64,000 nucleotides of DNA. Source: Closterium sp. NIES-65 (Eukaryota > Streptophyta > Zygnematophyceae > Desmidiales > Closteriaceae). This document shows positions 9,994 through 21,391 of this stretch, piece after piece. The stretch is taken from the NCBI GenBank assembly GCA_948144175.1, contig CANXME010002087.1, forward strand, positions 1,361,501-1,425,500, given 5' to 3'. Under the pieces are notes generated by a model that saw nothing but the letters and a program-made list of their open reading frames with translations, was not told where the DNA came from and searched no databases. Numbering within the stretch: position 1 is the first letter of the stretch; each line of letters opens with the position of its first letter. Both the position numbers and the translations under genes were made by a program.

Positions 9994-10127
9994 TGTCAGA
10001 ACTATGCACTTATATGCTCTAGGCTGTAGTGGAGCACTCCTTATGGGGTACAACCCAAATTAGGTTTTGCATATACAAACCCTGTACTGCTGTCTTTCTA
10101 GTCATTCTTGATTCCTACTTTCTGACA
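9994..10127 (+). repeat. 5' LTR of F (134 bp)
   Basis: TGTCAGAACTATG to TTTCTGACA, paired with 22939-23072. A 7-bp inverted repeat TGTCAGA/TCTGACA closes the LTR. Confidence 0.93.
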
Positions 10128-10174
10128 TGGTTTCATAGCAGGTTCCCTAGTGGGATCCTTTTTGTTTAGGGCCC
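10128..10174 (+). promoter_or_regulatory. PBS, hairpin and GGGCCC box of F
   Basis: TGGTTTCATAGCAGG (10128-10142) resembles the initiator-Met PBS. The hairpin sequence TTCCC-TAGT-GGGAT lies within 10141-10158, and GGGCCC is at 10169-10174. Confidence 0.8.
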
Positions 10175-10179
10175 ACCGC

Positions 10180-10756
10180 GATAATTTTTTTTTCCTGCTC
10201 TACCCGAAGCACACCTCGCGCCTGCCTCACCTGCGCCGTCGCGCGCCCTGCCCTACTGCTGCCCGTAGCAGCCCTGCCCTCCCGGCCCCTCGCGCCCCTG
10301 CCCTATCGGCCCGTCGCGGCCCTGACCTAGCCGCTCGTCGCGGCCCTGCCGTGTTGCCGCCCATCGCGGCCCTGCCCTTTTGCCGCCCGTCGCGGCCTGA
10401 CCCAGCCGCCCGTCGCGGCTTGACCCAGCCGCCCGTCATGGCCCTGCCCTCAGCCACTCGTCGCGGCCCTGATCTACCGCCGCCTCGTCGCGGCCCTGCC
10501 CTGCTGCTGCCCCGTTGCGGCCCTGCTCTGCCGCCTCGTTGCAGCCCTGCCCTCACCGCCAGTCGCGGCCCTGCACTGCACCCGCCCCTGGAAAGTGCCC
10601 GCCCTGCCAAGCGCGCCGCTGCGCCCGCCTGTCTGCCGTGCCGCGCCGCCCAGCCAAGCCGCGCTGCCCTGCCGAGCCGTGCCCCCCTGCCGGGCCGTGT
10701 CGCTCTGCCGAGTCGCGCCGCCCTGCCCTACTGTTAATGTTGCTGCCACTGCCGCC
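10180..10756 (+). repeat. C-rich leader repeats of F
   Basis: Short imperfect units of the type GCCCGTCGCGGCCCTG occupy about 10220-10560, followed by Ala/Pro-coding GC-rich sequence up to the gag ATG at 10757. It is probably untranslated leader. Confidence 0.7.
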
Positions 10757-11880
10757 ATGGCCAGCCCTACCGTTCTTACCTTCGATGCTGAGGGTCGTGT
10801 GGTCGATTTCGAAGTTTGGGTAGATGACCTGCAGCTCTATCTTCAGTGCAACTCTAGGGACGCATCTTGCTTTTCGATCATACGTCCGACGCCTCTGTTG
10901 CACCTGCTGCCGATGCTGACAGTACGGTTCGCTCGCAGTGGACTACTCGTGACGCTGTTGCTAGCCTTGCTGTTCGTAGTCACCTGCCGTCTGCTGAGCG
11001 CGCGCACTTTGGCCAGTATAATACTGCTAAGTCTTTGCATGACGCTGTCGTCACACGCAACTCCTCCCCTACCACTAATGCCCTCAGCCGCCTCATGCTG
11101 CCGTACTTGTTCCCTGACCTGGTCGCCTTTGCCACAGTCGCTGACCTCATCACTCACCTCCGCACTAGTCACACCTGCTATAGAGCTGCGCTTCCCTCCG
11201 AGTTTCATGCCAAGAACCACCCCCCCCATGTGCATCACCCTCTTCTACCTTGTCACCCGTCTCCCTGAATCTCTTCGCTCAGTCAAGGACCACTTTCTCA
11301 CCCTTTGCCCCATCGGGCTCACTGTCGACCGGCTCGAGGATTGCCTCACTGCAGTTGAGACTAGCATAGTCGATGTAGGAGCTTCTCGCGGTGACCCTTG
11401 TGCCCCTTTCTTTAAGGGGTGTTCCCTCGTTCCCCTTTTTCCCTCTGTCGCTTCTACTGCTGATGCCGACCGCATTGGCACCGAGGAGGTTGAGGTTGCG
11501 TCTGCTCCTAGTGGGAGGCATCGCAGCAGCAAGGGCAAGGGGGGCAAGGGTGGTGGAGGGGACGGCGGGGGTGGCGGTGGTGGCGGTGGAGGGGGCGGAG
11601 GGGTTGGGGGTGGAGGTGGGGGTGGTGGCAAGAGTGAGGGCGTCGGTGGAGGTGGGGGCGGCAGCGGCAGCGGTAGTGGGGGTGGCGGCGGCGGTGGTGC
11701 TGGTCGGGGTGGAGCAGCGTAGCGTGGAGGCTTTGGCGGTAGCCAGTGATAGCAGCAGCCGCGTTCCCGTGAGGCCTCATCGCCCCAGCAGCTTCGTGAG
11801 TGGTACGCTGGGCGTGGGAGGTATGGGGGTGTTGGTCCCTGCGCTTACGTTCTCCGCACCGGTGACCGCCGTGGGGAGAC
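10757..11880 (+). pseudogene. gag: F: Ty1/copia gag
   Basis: Starts MASPTVLTFDAEGRVVDFEV. A frameshift at about 10860 moves the conserved SRSQWTTRD/HFGQYN part to another frame, and a second one at the C-run before MCITLFYLVTRLP moves it back. Poly-Gly covers about 11532-11720. Stops at 11720 (TAG), 11747 (TGA) and 11750 (TAG) interrupt the QRQQQ region. QLREWYAGR and the start of the Cys/His motif (C-x13-C) follow, then a frameshift. Confidence 0.88.
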
Positions 11881-13615
11881 GTGCAGGCTGCCACACGCGA
11901 CGCGTGCTGTTTCGGTCGCCTGACTGACGCCTGGCGTGCACAGTTTTCTGACGCCACTGAGCTCCCTCGCTGGGCTGATTTGCTTAAGTCTGGTGTTGCT
12001 ATATTTGATCTTGATTATGATGCTATCCTTGCTGCCATGTATGCTGTGACTATAAGTGCTGAGGGTGACTATTACCTGTGTGTGCCGCCCAACCCAGGTA
12101 TAGAGGCTGATGCTCTAGGTGCTAGTGAGTCTGCTGCTCTAGGTGCTTGTGAGTCTGCTGCTCCAGGTGCTGGTGAGTCTGCTCTCTCAGGTACTGCGCC
12201 TGCTGAGGCCTTGCACACTTTCACGCTTGACTTAGGTGCTTCCCGCTCGTTCTTTTGCGACTGCACCACACTCACGCCGCTCAGTCGGCCGGTTGCTGTC
12301 TCCCTGGCGGACCCCTCTGGGAGCCCAGTCCTTGCGCACTCCTCTACAGCTCTGCCATGTCCGGCGGTCCCGTCGGGCTCACAGTCGGCTCTTCACCTCC
12401 CCTCATTCTCTACGAACTCGGTGAGTGGAGCTGACCTCCAGGACGTGTGTGTTGACCAGTTCACTCCTGGAGGTCAGCGGGTGACCCACTGTACGTGTAC
12501 TCGGACGGGCCGCCACCTAGCCACGTTCAACCGTCGGCCTGGGTCAAGCCTGTAGACACTGACTACTGCGTCTCCTCCGGTTGCTGAGTTTGGCCAGGTA
12601 GCCGCGTCTGGTCAGGTGTTTGTTGCCGCATCCAGGTCTGGTACGCAGTTTGCCCCCTGTTCGTGTCATCTCCTGTCCCACCAGACTCTCCTTTAGAACC
12701 ACCGCCTTGGTCACCCCTCCCTTCCTCGTCTCCGAGGTATGGCCTCCCGTGTCCTTGTCACTGGTCTCCCCCGGTCTCTCCCTCCCCTCCCCTCAGGACC
12801 TGTCCCTACCTGTGTTCCTTGCATCGAGGGACGGCAGTGCGCTGCCCCTCACTCCTACGAGTTCCCTTCGATGGAGGCTCCCCTGCAGACTCTCCACATG
12901 GACGTGTGGGGCCCAGCCCGCGTCCGTGGACAGGGTCACGAGCGTTAATTTCTGCCGGTTGTTGACAACTACTCGCGTTACACCACAGTCTTCCCCTTGC
13001 GCCGCAAGGGTGAGGTCACTGAGGTGCTAATCACCTAGATCCGCGCTGCCTGTCGCCAGCTCCGCGAGAGTTTCGACTCGGACCATCCTGTGCTGCGTCT
13101 GCACTCTAACAGAGGTGGAGAGTTTTCCTCCAACCTTCTGCGGGCCTTATGTCATGCGGAGGGCATCCGCCAGACGTTCTTGTTTCCGGCCTCCCCACAG
13201 CGAAATGGGATTGCTGAGCGCCGCGTCGTGATGGTCATGGACGTCGCTCGTACGTCCATGATCCATGCGGCTGCTCCCCATTTTCTGTGGCCGTTCGCGG
13301 CTCAGTACGCTGCGCATCAGCTCAACCTCCAGCCCCGTGTCTCCATGCCGGAGACCACACCTACTCTGCGGTGGACGGGGAAGGTTGGCAATGCGTATGC
13401 GTTCTGTGTCTAGGGATCTCGAGCTTTTGTCCGCGATTCTACTGCGGACAAGCTGTCCTCCTGTGCTGTTCCCTGCGTCTTCCTTGGCTTTCCCCCTTAT
13501 GCGCCTTGTTGGCAGTTTTACCACCCCAACTTGCGTCCTGTTCTGACCTCTCAGGACGTCACGTTTGACGAGTCGGTTCCTTACTACCGGCTCTTCCCCT
13601 ACCGCACTGCCCCTC
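11881..13615 (+). pseudogene. pol: F: protease, pre-integrase and integrase
   Basis: The frame opens at the gag tail (CFGRLTDAW) and reads a small Glu/Ser/Ala repeat (GASESAALGACESAA). The aspartic protease box is FTLDLGASRSFF; paralogues have LDSGAS, so the residue after the catalytic Asp has changed. The HHCC-type pre-integrase part reads NHRLGHPS after a TAG at 12694 (Trp in paralogues). The integrase core has VVDNYSRY, RLHSNRGGEF (Asp to Asn at the second catalytic position) and QRNGIAERR. Stops: 12553, 12694, 12946 (TAA), 13036, 13411. It ends in poly-Pro from a C-run. Confidence 0.9.
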
Positions 13616-14640
13616 GCCCCCCCCCCCCCCCCCCCCCCCCCGCCGCTCTTCCTCCCACTAGGTCCTCCTCCGGTGGACCCCCTCCCCCCTCAGGGTCCTG
13701 CCCCCTCAGGTGTGTCCCAGGTAGACCCTGTCGAGCCTGTCGAGGTATCTATCAACTCTGGTGCTGCTAGGGGTGCTGAGCCTGCGTGTGCGGGGCATTG
13801 GGGTGCTGAGCCTGAGTGTGCGGAGCGTGGGGGTGCTGAGCCTGGGGTTGCTAAGTCTGAGGGTGCGGAGCCTGGGGGTGGTGAGCCTTGGGTTGCTGAG
13901 TCTGAGAGTGTGGAGCCTGGGGGTGCTGAGCCTGAGTGTGCGGAGCGTGGGGGTGCTAAGCCTGGGGTTGCTAAGTTTGAGGGTGCGGATCCTAGGGGTG
14001 GTGAGCCTTGGGTTGCTGAGTCTGAGGGTGTGGAGCCTGGGGGTGCTGAGCCTGAGCATGCGGAACCTGGGGGTGCTGAGCCTGAGCGTGCTGAGCCTGG
14101 AGGTACTTTGTCCTCTAGAGGTCCTACGGGTGTCTTGTCATGGCGGGAGCCACTCTCTCCACCGTAGCTGCGCAAGTTGTTTGCTCGGCGCTCGAGTAGT
14201 GCTGCTGGAGCTGGGGGGCCTACCGCTGGAGGTGCTGCTGGCGCTCGAGGTACTGCTGGTGCTTTAGCTGCTGGAGGTGCTGGAGGCGCTGGTCCCGGAG
14301 GTTCTTGTCCTGGATGTTCCGGAGCTGCTGGAGCTGGAGGTACTGCTACTGGAGCTGGAGGTACTGCAGCTGCTGGAGCCGCTGGTCCCGGAGGTGCTGG
14401 TACTAGAGGTACTGGAGATGGTGGGGCTGGTGGTGCTGCAGGAGTTGGAGCTAGAGGCGCTGGAGCTATTACTGTTGGATGCGCTGGAGCTATTACTGGT
14501 GGAGGTGCTAAAGCTGGTGGTGCTGCAGGAGTTGGAGATGGAGACCCTGGAGCAGGGGGAACTGGTGCTGTCTCTGCTGGTTCTGGAGGTGCTGCTCGGC
14601 CGCGGCCGTACTTCGTTCCACTCCTTCAGCAGGTTCTTTG
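13616..14640 (+). pseudogene. pol: F: integrase-RT linker, 5' part
   Basis: The GGAEP-type 15-bp repeats are organised here in a higher-order duplication of 120 bp (units starting near 13820 and 13940). A TAG at 14165 replaces the Glu of the ELREW box. A Gly/Ala/Thr repeat region and ARPRPYFVPLLQQVL follow. G2 inserted directly after that motif, and the same frame resumes at 20518. Confidence 0.8.
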
Positions 14641-15008
14641 TGTGAGGATCTAGGATCGAGCTCAGAAAAGAGAATGTGAATTGAATGATCACCTGGGTAC
14701 AACACGAGGCTATATATAGGCTCGACACAAGGCCCCGTAACCATGTGTTACGCGAAGGTTCCGCGGGTCGCGAAGCGTCCCGAATAGATCCTTCCCAAAT
14801 TCGGTAGAAGGCAATTCGGTGGCAACCGAAAAGCCAGAATTCGGTGTACGCAACCTAGCTCGGTGCTATAACTATAATAAAATATAGGAAAGCACCTAGC
14901 CTAGGAAATCAAGCAATTCATGCATGCATATAATTTTCCTATGCTAGAAATAGCAAAGTAAAGTAAAGGCAAGCAAGCATAGCTGGCATAAGCCGTCGTA
15001 CTCTCACA
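14641..15008 (-). repeat. 3' LTR of G2 (368 bp)
   Basis: Pairs with 20145-20512. The terminal 6-bp inverted repeat is TGTGAG/CTCACA. A TATA-like sequence (GCTATATATAGG) lies at about 14710-14721. Confidence 0.95.
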
Positions 15009-15024
15009 CGTCCCCCCCTCAAAG
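15009..15024 (-). promoter_or_regulatory. Polypurine tract of G2
   Basis: On the minus strand CTTTGAGGGGGGGACG abuts the 3' LTR. This is the expected primer site for plus-strand DNA synthesis. Confidence 0.85.
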
Positions 15025-16143
15025 CTGGGTGGCGTGAGATACACCCTGCTTGACAAGATAGTCCTTGAGAGCACGCCGTGCGTTGCCCATATCAGCTGCT
15101 GCAACCCAACTGTCCTCAGTGGGGTCGTATCCCTTCCAGCGTATCAGGAACTCGAGGGTCCTGCCGTCGTGGCGCCGATGAGAGAGGACGCGCTCAATCT
15201 CGTACTCGGTTTCATCCTGCACGATAACAGGTGGAGGTGGCGGTAGCTGCCGTCCCTGGAACTGTTGGTTGGGGTCCTTGTAGGGTTTCAGTAGCTGCAC
15301 ATGGAAAGCATTGTGAAGCTTCCACATATCTGGTAAGCGCAAGCGGAATGTGACTGGTGTCACCTGTGCCTCATCGAGAAAAGGACCACAGAAGCGAGGC
15401 CGGAGTTTGGATGGGAGGTGAGACAGGTTCAAGTTGCGCGTGTCAAGAAGCACCTGATCTCCGACTGCTACTGAGTGATCACGTCGCTGACGATCGGCAT
15501 ACTGCTTGTGGGAGGTCTGCATCGTGGTGAGTTGTTGCTGAGTCTTCTCCCATAGCTGCTGCATGGTGGTGACGAAGTCATGTGCGGCTTGGACGTGTGC
15601 CGGTGTGGTAGGCTGCTGTGGTGTGAGTGGTTCCCGTCCGTAACACAGGAAGAAAGGAGTTTTTCCTGTGGCCGCATGTGACGTGTTGTTGTAAGGGAAC
15701 TCTAGGGTCGGTAACTGTGTATCCTAGTGGCTGACGTCGTCCTTGCAAGCTGTGCGCTGTAACTATTCAACCACTTGATTGAGTCGCTCTGTCTGTCCGT
15801 CAGTCTGTGGGTGGTATGCTGAGGACATCGCAAGTTTAGTTCCCAATAATCCCATAAGCTCCTTCCAAAACGTACTGGTGAATTTTGGTTCTCTGTCTGA
15901 GATGGGTGTAGCGGGGATGCCGTGGATGGTGATGATGCGGTCGAAGAAGAGGCGAGCAGTTGCTTCTGCTGTGGCGGTGGCGTTGGTCGGTAGGAAGTGC
16001 CCCATTTTGGAGAAATTATTGATGACTATGAGGATGGAATCATGTCCCCGTGAGGTCGAGGGAAGTCCTGTGATGAAGTCAAGACTAACGACCTGCCATG
16101 GCTGCTCCGGTACGGATAGAGGCTGAAGTAACCCTGCTTTCTA
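15019..16143 (-). pseudogene. pol: G2: integrase core and chromodomain
   Basis: Reading starts after a TAG at 16141-16143 that follows CQRMKSSKQ. The core shows MGHFLPTNATATAEATARLF, the second catalytic Asp in ISDREPKF and the Glu in QTDGQTERLNQ. Stops: TAG at about 15760 (Gln expected in VEQLQ) and one near 15725. The last 181 residues are open: an integrase C-terminal barrel region (VGDQVLLDTRNL, LRPRFCGPF) and a chromodomain (YEIERVLSHRR, FLIRWKGYDPTEDSWV). In chromoviruses such domains bind histone marks and guide insertion. Confidence 0.92.
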
Positions 16144-16922
16144 CTGCTTGCTGCTCTTCATCCGCTGGCACGTGTCGCAGGAGGTGACGAACTGCTGCAC
16201 ATCTGCTGCCATTCGGGGCCAGTAGTAATACTTCGCTATTTCCGCAACGTCTTGTTGCTCCCGAAATGTCTCGCGTATGGTACGTCGTGGAACTCCTCCA
16301 ATGGGATCTGTCGTAGCAGGGCGTAATTCGGTACCCAAATCTTTCCAGAACCCTTCCTTACCGCTAGGTCTTTCTCCCACTGTAACAGCTTTTGTTTCTC
16401 TGCCGTTGCTATCTCGCCGTCCACGGAGTACCCATGTTGGAATAGACCTTTGAGCAGAGGGTTCATCTCGTCGAGTTGGATGCCTGCTACATGACCTGGG
16501 CGGCTCAACACGTTTGCTTTGTTGTGTAGCCCAGGCTTGTAGATGATGTCGTAGTGGAAGTGGGTCTCCAAGAAATCCACCCACCGTACCTGTCGTCGTG
16601 AGAGCGTAGGCTGCGACTTCAGGTATTTGAGGCTGCACTGGTCAGTATAGACTGTGGTCTTGGTTCCCTTGAGGTAACACCTCCACGCCTTGAAGGCTAT
16701 GACTATAGCTAGGGCTTCCTTGTCGTGGATGGGGTAGTTTAGTTCTGCTCCGTGCAGTTTCTTACTGAGGTAGGCGATAGGCTGTAAATCATTCCCGTGA
16801 TCCTGCATCAGTACTGCTCCGACTGCCTGGTCACTAGCGTCTGCTTCAACTATGTAGTCCTTCTCGGTGTCTGGTAGGATGAGTATTGGGGCTGTGGTCA
16901 GTGCTCTCTGTAGCTGTTCCAT
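16141..16922 (-). pseudogene. pol: G2: RNase H and integrase zinc-binding domain
   Basis: It is in the same frame as the RT, separated by one TAG at 16929-16931. RNase H motifs: VEADASDQAVGAVLMQD, YPIHDKEALAIVIAFKAWR and TVYTDQCSLKYL, then HYDIIYKPGLHNKANVLSR. The integrase HHCC region reads across two overlapping frames (AEIAKYYYWPRMAADVQQF, TSCDTCQRMKSSKQ), so a frameshift lies near 16250. Confidence 0.9.
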
Positions 16923-16928
16923 GGCTTG

Positions 16929-18647
16929 CTAATGCGGAGTATCCCATTTGAAGGGCGTATCCTTTTTCAGTAGGTCGGTCAGTGGCGCTGCAATCTTAGC
17001 GTACTGTGGCACGAACCTGTTGTAGTAGTTGGCGAATCCTAGGAACTGCTGCAACTCCTTGACGTTATCTGGAACTTTCCACTTCTTGATGGCTTCGATC
17101 TTCCGCGGGTCCACGTGTACGCCCTCGGTACTCACCATGTGCCCGAGAAACTGCACCTTCTTCAGGGCGAAGTCGCTCTTCGACAGCTTCACGTAGAACT
17201 TGTTTTTCCGCAGGATCTCGAACACCTTCCGTAGATGCTCCACGTGCTCCTTCATGTTCTTGGAGTAGATACGGATATCGTCCAGGTACACCACTACGTA
17301 CTCGTCCAGCAGGGGCCGTAGAATATGGTTCATTTCCGCCTGGAACGTTGCTGGTGCGTTGTAGAGTCCGAACGGCGTCACCATGTATTCGTAGGGGCCG
17401 TATCGAGTACGGAACGCTGTCTTGTGGATCGAGTTGTCCGCCATCTTCATCTGCCAGTAACCCGACCATAGCTCCAGCTTCGAGAAGACTGTTGCACCAC
17501 GCAGATGGTCCAGTAAGTCGTCGATGCGCGGTATGGGGTATTTGTTTTTTACTGTCTGCTTATTCAGTGCGCGGTAGTCGATGCACATCCGTAAGCTACC
17601 GTCTGGTTTTGGAGTGAAGAGAACTGGTGCACCGTAGGGAGAGGTGGATGGGCGGATCAGTTGTCTGTCCAGTAGATACTCTATCTGTTTTTTCATGTCT
17701 GTTAGTTCGATCGGATTTAGTCGGTATGGTGCACGTAAGACGGGTTTCGCACCTGGTTCCTCTACGATCTCATGCTCGCGGGTGCGTGCTGGAGGTGTGC
17801 CTGCAGGTAGGTCGTCGAGCATTATATCTTTGTACTGCTCCAAGACCTCCTTCACTGCTGCAGGGAGCTCGGAACTCGGCTTCTCCTCCTCTGCTGCTGC
17901 CATGACCAGTGCTAGGTAACCCATGTTACTCTCGTTCACTGTCCGTTCGAACTGTGCCAGTGTTGTCTCAGGTACGTCCCCTGTATCCGTCCAGCTTCGT
18001 AGTGCTATCCGCTTCCCGTTGTTGTAGATGCACTCCTTGCTGTTGATCCAATCGATCTCGGGGTTGAACCGCTTCAGAAAATCTCGCCCCAAGATAAAAT
18101 CTAACCCTTTGATGTTGGTGACTGGTAGCTTCGGCTTCCACCTCAACGCACCTATATGCAGCTGCAGTGGTGCTTCGCCGTGGATAGGAAGTTTCGTAGC
18201 GTCCACCATGGTTGCTGAAAACTGGGTCTCCTCCGCCTTCTCTCCAATTTTCTCCAATGCTCCGCGGTCACACACCGGATGAGATGCACCGCTGTCCACC
18301 AGTGACTGGAGGCATCGTCCATTGCATAACACCTCGAGGAGTAGTGGTTTCTGCTGCGCTGAGTAGCCAAAGAGGGTCTCATTAATAGGATCATAGGGTA
18401 CATCAAACTTAATACCTTCCCTTTCTCCTATACCCGACTTAGCACTTTCCAACTTCACCTGCGGGGTGGGAGGATTTTTCCGAGGCTTGTATATTTTCTC
18501 CTGAGCCTGGATGCCTCCTCTAAGCCTTGGCAGCTGTGTAGGCTTCACCTGTGGACAACGGGGAGCCTTAACACTGTGCTGCGGGGAGAGAATATCAACT
18601 CCACGGCACGCACGACCTTTTTCTACGCTCCGTAGTACTTTGCCCAA
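16929..18647 (-). CDS. pol: G2: protease and reverse transcriptase
   Basis: 572 open codons. Residues around 110-125 carry the aspartic protease box ([13 protein letters not shown]), followed by [21 protein letters not shown] motifs from about residue 330: [60 protein letters not shown], and the catalytic YLDD in [12 protein letters not shown]. The frame ends in TAG at the RT/RNase H border, after which pol continues in frame. Key catalytic residues are intact, so this is the best-preserved enzyme segment of the gypsy copies, although the element as a whole is broken. Confidence 0.92.
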   Translation of the reverse strand: MGKVLRSVEKGRACRGVDILSPQHSVKAPRCPQVKPTQLPRLRGGIQAQEKIYKPRKNPPTPQVKLESAKSGIGEREGIKFDVPYDPINETLFGYSAQQKPLLLEVLCNGRCLQSLVDSGASHPVCDRGALEKIGEKAEETQFSATMVDATKLPIHGEAPLQLHIGALRWKPKLPVTNIKGLDFILGRDFLKRFNPEIDWINSKECIYNNGKRIALRSWTDTGDVPETTLAQFERTVNESNMGYLALVMAAAEEEKPSSELPAAVKEVLEQYKDIMLDDLPAGTPPARTREHEIVEEPGAKPVLRAPYRLNPIELTDMKKQIEYLLDRQLIRPSTSPYGAPVLFTPKPDGSLRMCIDYRALNKQTVKNKYPIPRIDDLLDHLRGATVFSKLELWSGYWQMKMADNSIHKTAFRTRYGPYEYMVTPFGLYNAPATFQAEMNHILRPLLDEYVVVYLDDIRIYSKNMKEHVEHLRKVFEILRKNKFYVKLSKSDFALKKVQFLGHMVSTEGVHVDPRKIEAIKKWKVPDNVKELQQFLGFANYYNRFVPQYAKIAAPLTDLLKKDTPFKWDTPH

Positions 18648-18772
18648 CTTCTTAGGTACCTGAATGATTTCTAGAGGCTTTTTCTTAGCCTCTAAACCTC
18701 CCCTGATTTTTTCAAAGGCTTGAAAACCACGAGAAGTATTATTCTTTGTTAGAGTATCTTTATAGGATACTT

Positions 18773-19977
18773 TTAACGAATTCTTACTTTCGTGGGTGTT
18801 CGGTTAGTTTCCCGGTCGGTGCAGAAACTTTTTTTTCGCGGAGCGTCCATTCGCCTCGGTGATTTCCCCTGATGCCGGCCGGTCGTAATGTTTTTTATTC
18901 GCGCCATCATTTTCTCCTTTTTTCCGCCCGCTCTGAAGTCGCCACGTCGTCGCCTTTTCCTGCTTTTCGGATCCTTACGCGATCGCCAGGTCGATCCGCG
19001 GCTACTGGCGATTCCCGTTTTTTTACTTCGGGGGTGCTCCACTATTTCCGTCCCGGATTGCCGCACATAATTCTTCGTTTTGTAGCACGACAAAAACTGA
19101 TGCCCTTCTGTGCCGCAAAATTCGCATTTTGTCGGTTGCTGCTTCGCGTCGTATTTGTCGATATCCATCGGTTCGGCGAACGTCGGGGGTGCCGATCGCT
19201 CCGTGCCGAATGTACGGTTCGGCGTGAAGCGTCGTGTTTCGGGTTGACCTCGAGTCAGCGCGTCGTATCGCTCGGCAGCACGCACGATGTCCTTGTAGCT
19301 GTTGTAATTTGCTGCAATCACCTGCCGCCAAATCTCCATTTTTACCCTTCGGTGTACGCCTGGATTTTTTCGCCTTCGGTCAGGTCGGTGATGCGGTTGA
19401 ACAGTAACTTCATCTGCTGCGTGTACTGTGCTACACTACTGTATTGCTTGTGTCAGTGTATCTGCTGTCGCGCCATGTAGGTCGTATTAATTGGTTCAAA
19501 ACGCTCGATTAAATCTGCCCGAAACTGCTGCCACGTTTTCTCCCTGCGGGCTACGTCGGTGTAGTAAATCCATTCGAGAGCCGGTCCACGTAACAGTGTC
19601 GCTGCGAGCCGAATCCTTGCTGCGTCGTGTTGCGGGGTCGAACAGCCAATGGCCTCGAAGTAAATTTCGAGGGTGGCCACGTATCGCCGAACGTCGGATC
19701 CCTTCGCGCTTGGATCGAACGCCTCAGGGAGCCTCGGTCATGCTGCTTCAAGGTTCGGCGACAGTGGTGCCATCGGTCCGTGAAATGTCGGTGTCGCCAC
19801 TGCTGCTGGAGTTGTCGGTGCTGCAGTCGATGCGGTCGCTGCTGCTGCGGTGGCGAACCCTGGTTGGCTTGTCAGAAAAGCCTCGAGTCTATGAAGCGTC
19901 GCCAGCGTCTGCTCCATGTCGGAGCGGAGGCTCGCGATGTCGCTCGTGGTCGCGTAGTTGTCGCCTTGGCCTTCCAT
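18773..19977 (-). pseudogene. gag: G2: gypsy gag with CCHC knuckle
   Basis: Starts MEGQGDNYATTSDIASLRSD. A TGA at 19738 interrupts it before the capsid-like part (YFEAIGCSTPQHDAARI, GPALEWIYY, WQQFRADLIERFEP). A TGA at about 19453 and a frameshift near 19340 follow. The last part (to 18773) has a classical zinc knuckle CEFCGTEGHQFLSC (CX2CX4HX4C) and a basic tail. Some 125 bp lie between this frame and pol. Confidence 0.88.
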
Positions 19978-20128
19978 GCTGACATCAACGCGTCCGAAGA
20001 AACGAATTGAGGGGGAGCTAAAAACACGGAACCGGATTTAAGTACCCGAAATCGATGTTTAACTGCGTCGCCCCCGCGGTTTTTTGAAGACTGGTTTGTA
20101 GCGGTCGAAAAAACTTCGCGTGTAAACG

Positions 20129-20144
20129 GGCTCTGATTACCAAG
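20129..20144 (-). promoter_or_regulatory. Primer-binding site of G2
   Basis: The minus strand reads CTTGGTAATCAGAGCCC directly inside the 5' LTR. It looks like the initiator-Met PBS TGGTATCAGAGC with one added A; another tRNA is possible. G3 has the same sequence near 30074-30089. Confidence 0.7.
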
Positions 20145-20512
20145 TGTGAGGATCTAGGATCGAGCTCAGAACAGAGAATGTGAATTGAATGATCACCTGG
20201 GTACAACGCGAGGCTATATATAGGCTCAACACAAGGCCCCATAACCAGGTGTTACGCGAAGGTTCCGCGGGTCGTGAAGCGTCCCGAACAGATCCTTCCC
20301 GAATTTGGTAGAAGGCAATTCGGTGGCAACTGAAAAGCCAGAATTCGGTGCACGCAACCTAGCTCGGTGCTATAACTATAATAAAATATAGGAAAGCACC
20401 TAGCCTAGGAAATCAAGCAATTCATGCATGCATATAATTTTTCTATGCTAGAAATAGCATAATAAAGTAAAGGCAAGTAAGCATAGCTAGCATAAGCCGT
20501 CGTACTCTCACA
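20145..20512 (-). repeat. 5' LTR of G2 (368 bp)
   Basis: Partner of 14641-15008, followed by CTTTG. It would hold the promoter of the element. Confidence 0.95.
20213..20224 (-). promoter_or_regulatory. TATA-like box in the G2 5' LTR
   Basis: CTATATATAGCC on the minus strand, about 290 bp into the LTR, would start transcription some 25-35 bp further left, leaving a short R-U5. It is conserved in both G2 LTRs and, degenerate, in G3 (CTACATATAGG). Confidence 0.5.
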
Positions 20513-20517
20513 CTTTG

Positions 20518-21391
20518 TCTCCCGCCTTCTACTGGTCCTACTCCTCCCATACTGTGTCCGCCGCCTGACCAGACGCAATTGCAGTTACAACCAGCCTCCC
20601 TATTGCCTGGTCCTTCTCCTTACACTGGTCCGACTGGAGGTCTTGCGGAGCGTCGTGAGCCTGCGTCTCATCCTGCGTCGCCTGTTCGCACTACTCGTAC
20701 TGGTTGTCGTGTTTCGCGTCAGCGTCCTCCTCCTGTCCCCGGCACGCACCAGATGGCACTTCTTCCTTCCTCTGTTCCTCTACGTGTCCCTCTGCCGTCT
20801 CCTCCAGCATCCTCCCTTGCTGACGGTCCGGACCCGGAGTCTGACTACCTTTGGGTTGCCAACCCTACTGTCACGCGCCTGATAGCTACTGTTGTCACTG
20901 ACCCTTCCTTTGAGTCCACTGCTGCGCCTACCTTAGTTTCTGAGCTTGTCAACTTTGCTGCTCGTTGTCGTCTCGATAATGCCACTAGTCTTGTTGCTGA
21001 GTCAGAGTCTATCTGTCCTCCGTCCGTCGGGGGTTGGTGTGCTCTTGGCACGGACGTCCTTGAGGACAGGCAAGAGGACTTTTAGTGCTTTGCAGATGGT
21101 GTACCTCATCTTGTGTCCATGCTCATTGCACCTGAGGGAGACCAGGATGCACCAGACATCCCGACCCCGCGCTCTTACGCAGAGGCAATAGAGAGTCCCT
21201 ACTCCTCTAAGTGGAAGTCAGCCATGGACGCAGAGATGGCATCCTCGAAGTCCACAGGCACTTACGTCGACGAGGTTTCCCCTCCTGGGGCGAACATCGT
21301 CGGTGGCATGTGGATTTTCAGTGTGAAGCGGCCGCCGGGTTTCCTGCCTGTCTTCAAGGCGCGTTACGTTGCACGAGGCTTCAGTCAGTGA
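20518..21391 (+). pseudogene. pol: F: linker 3' part and RT N-terminus
   Basis: Resumes the F frame after G2: LQLQPASLLPGPSPYTGPTG, GTHQMALLPSS, FESTAAPTLVSELVNFAARC and CALGTDVLEDRQEDF. A TAG at 21083 stands at the Gln that follows in paralogue N. The RT start IPTPRSYAEAIESPYSSKWK, GANIVGGMWIFSVKRPP and KARYVARGFSQ follow, ending at TGA 21389. Confidence 0.88.

Larger units (their letters stand above)
14641..20512 (-). mobile_element. G2: Ty3/gypsy chromovirus, 5872 bp
   Basis: Two 368-bp LTRs (TGTGAG...CTCACA) and the duplication CTTTG (14636-14640, 20513-20517) define it. In minus orientation the order is PBS, gag with a CCHC knuckle, protease, RT, RNase H, integrase with HHCC and DDE, chromodomain, polypurine tract. 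Protease to integrase order and the C-terminal chromodomain place it among chromoviruses. LTRs differ at about 16 of 368 positions, and several stops break the frames. Confidence 0.95.
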
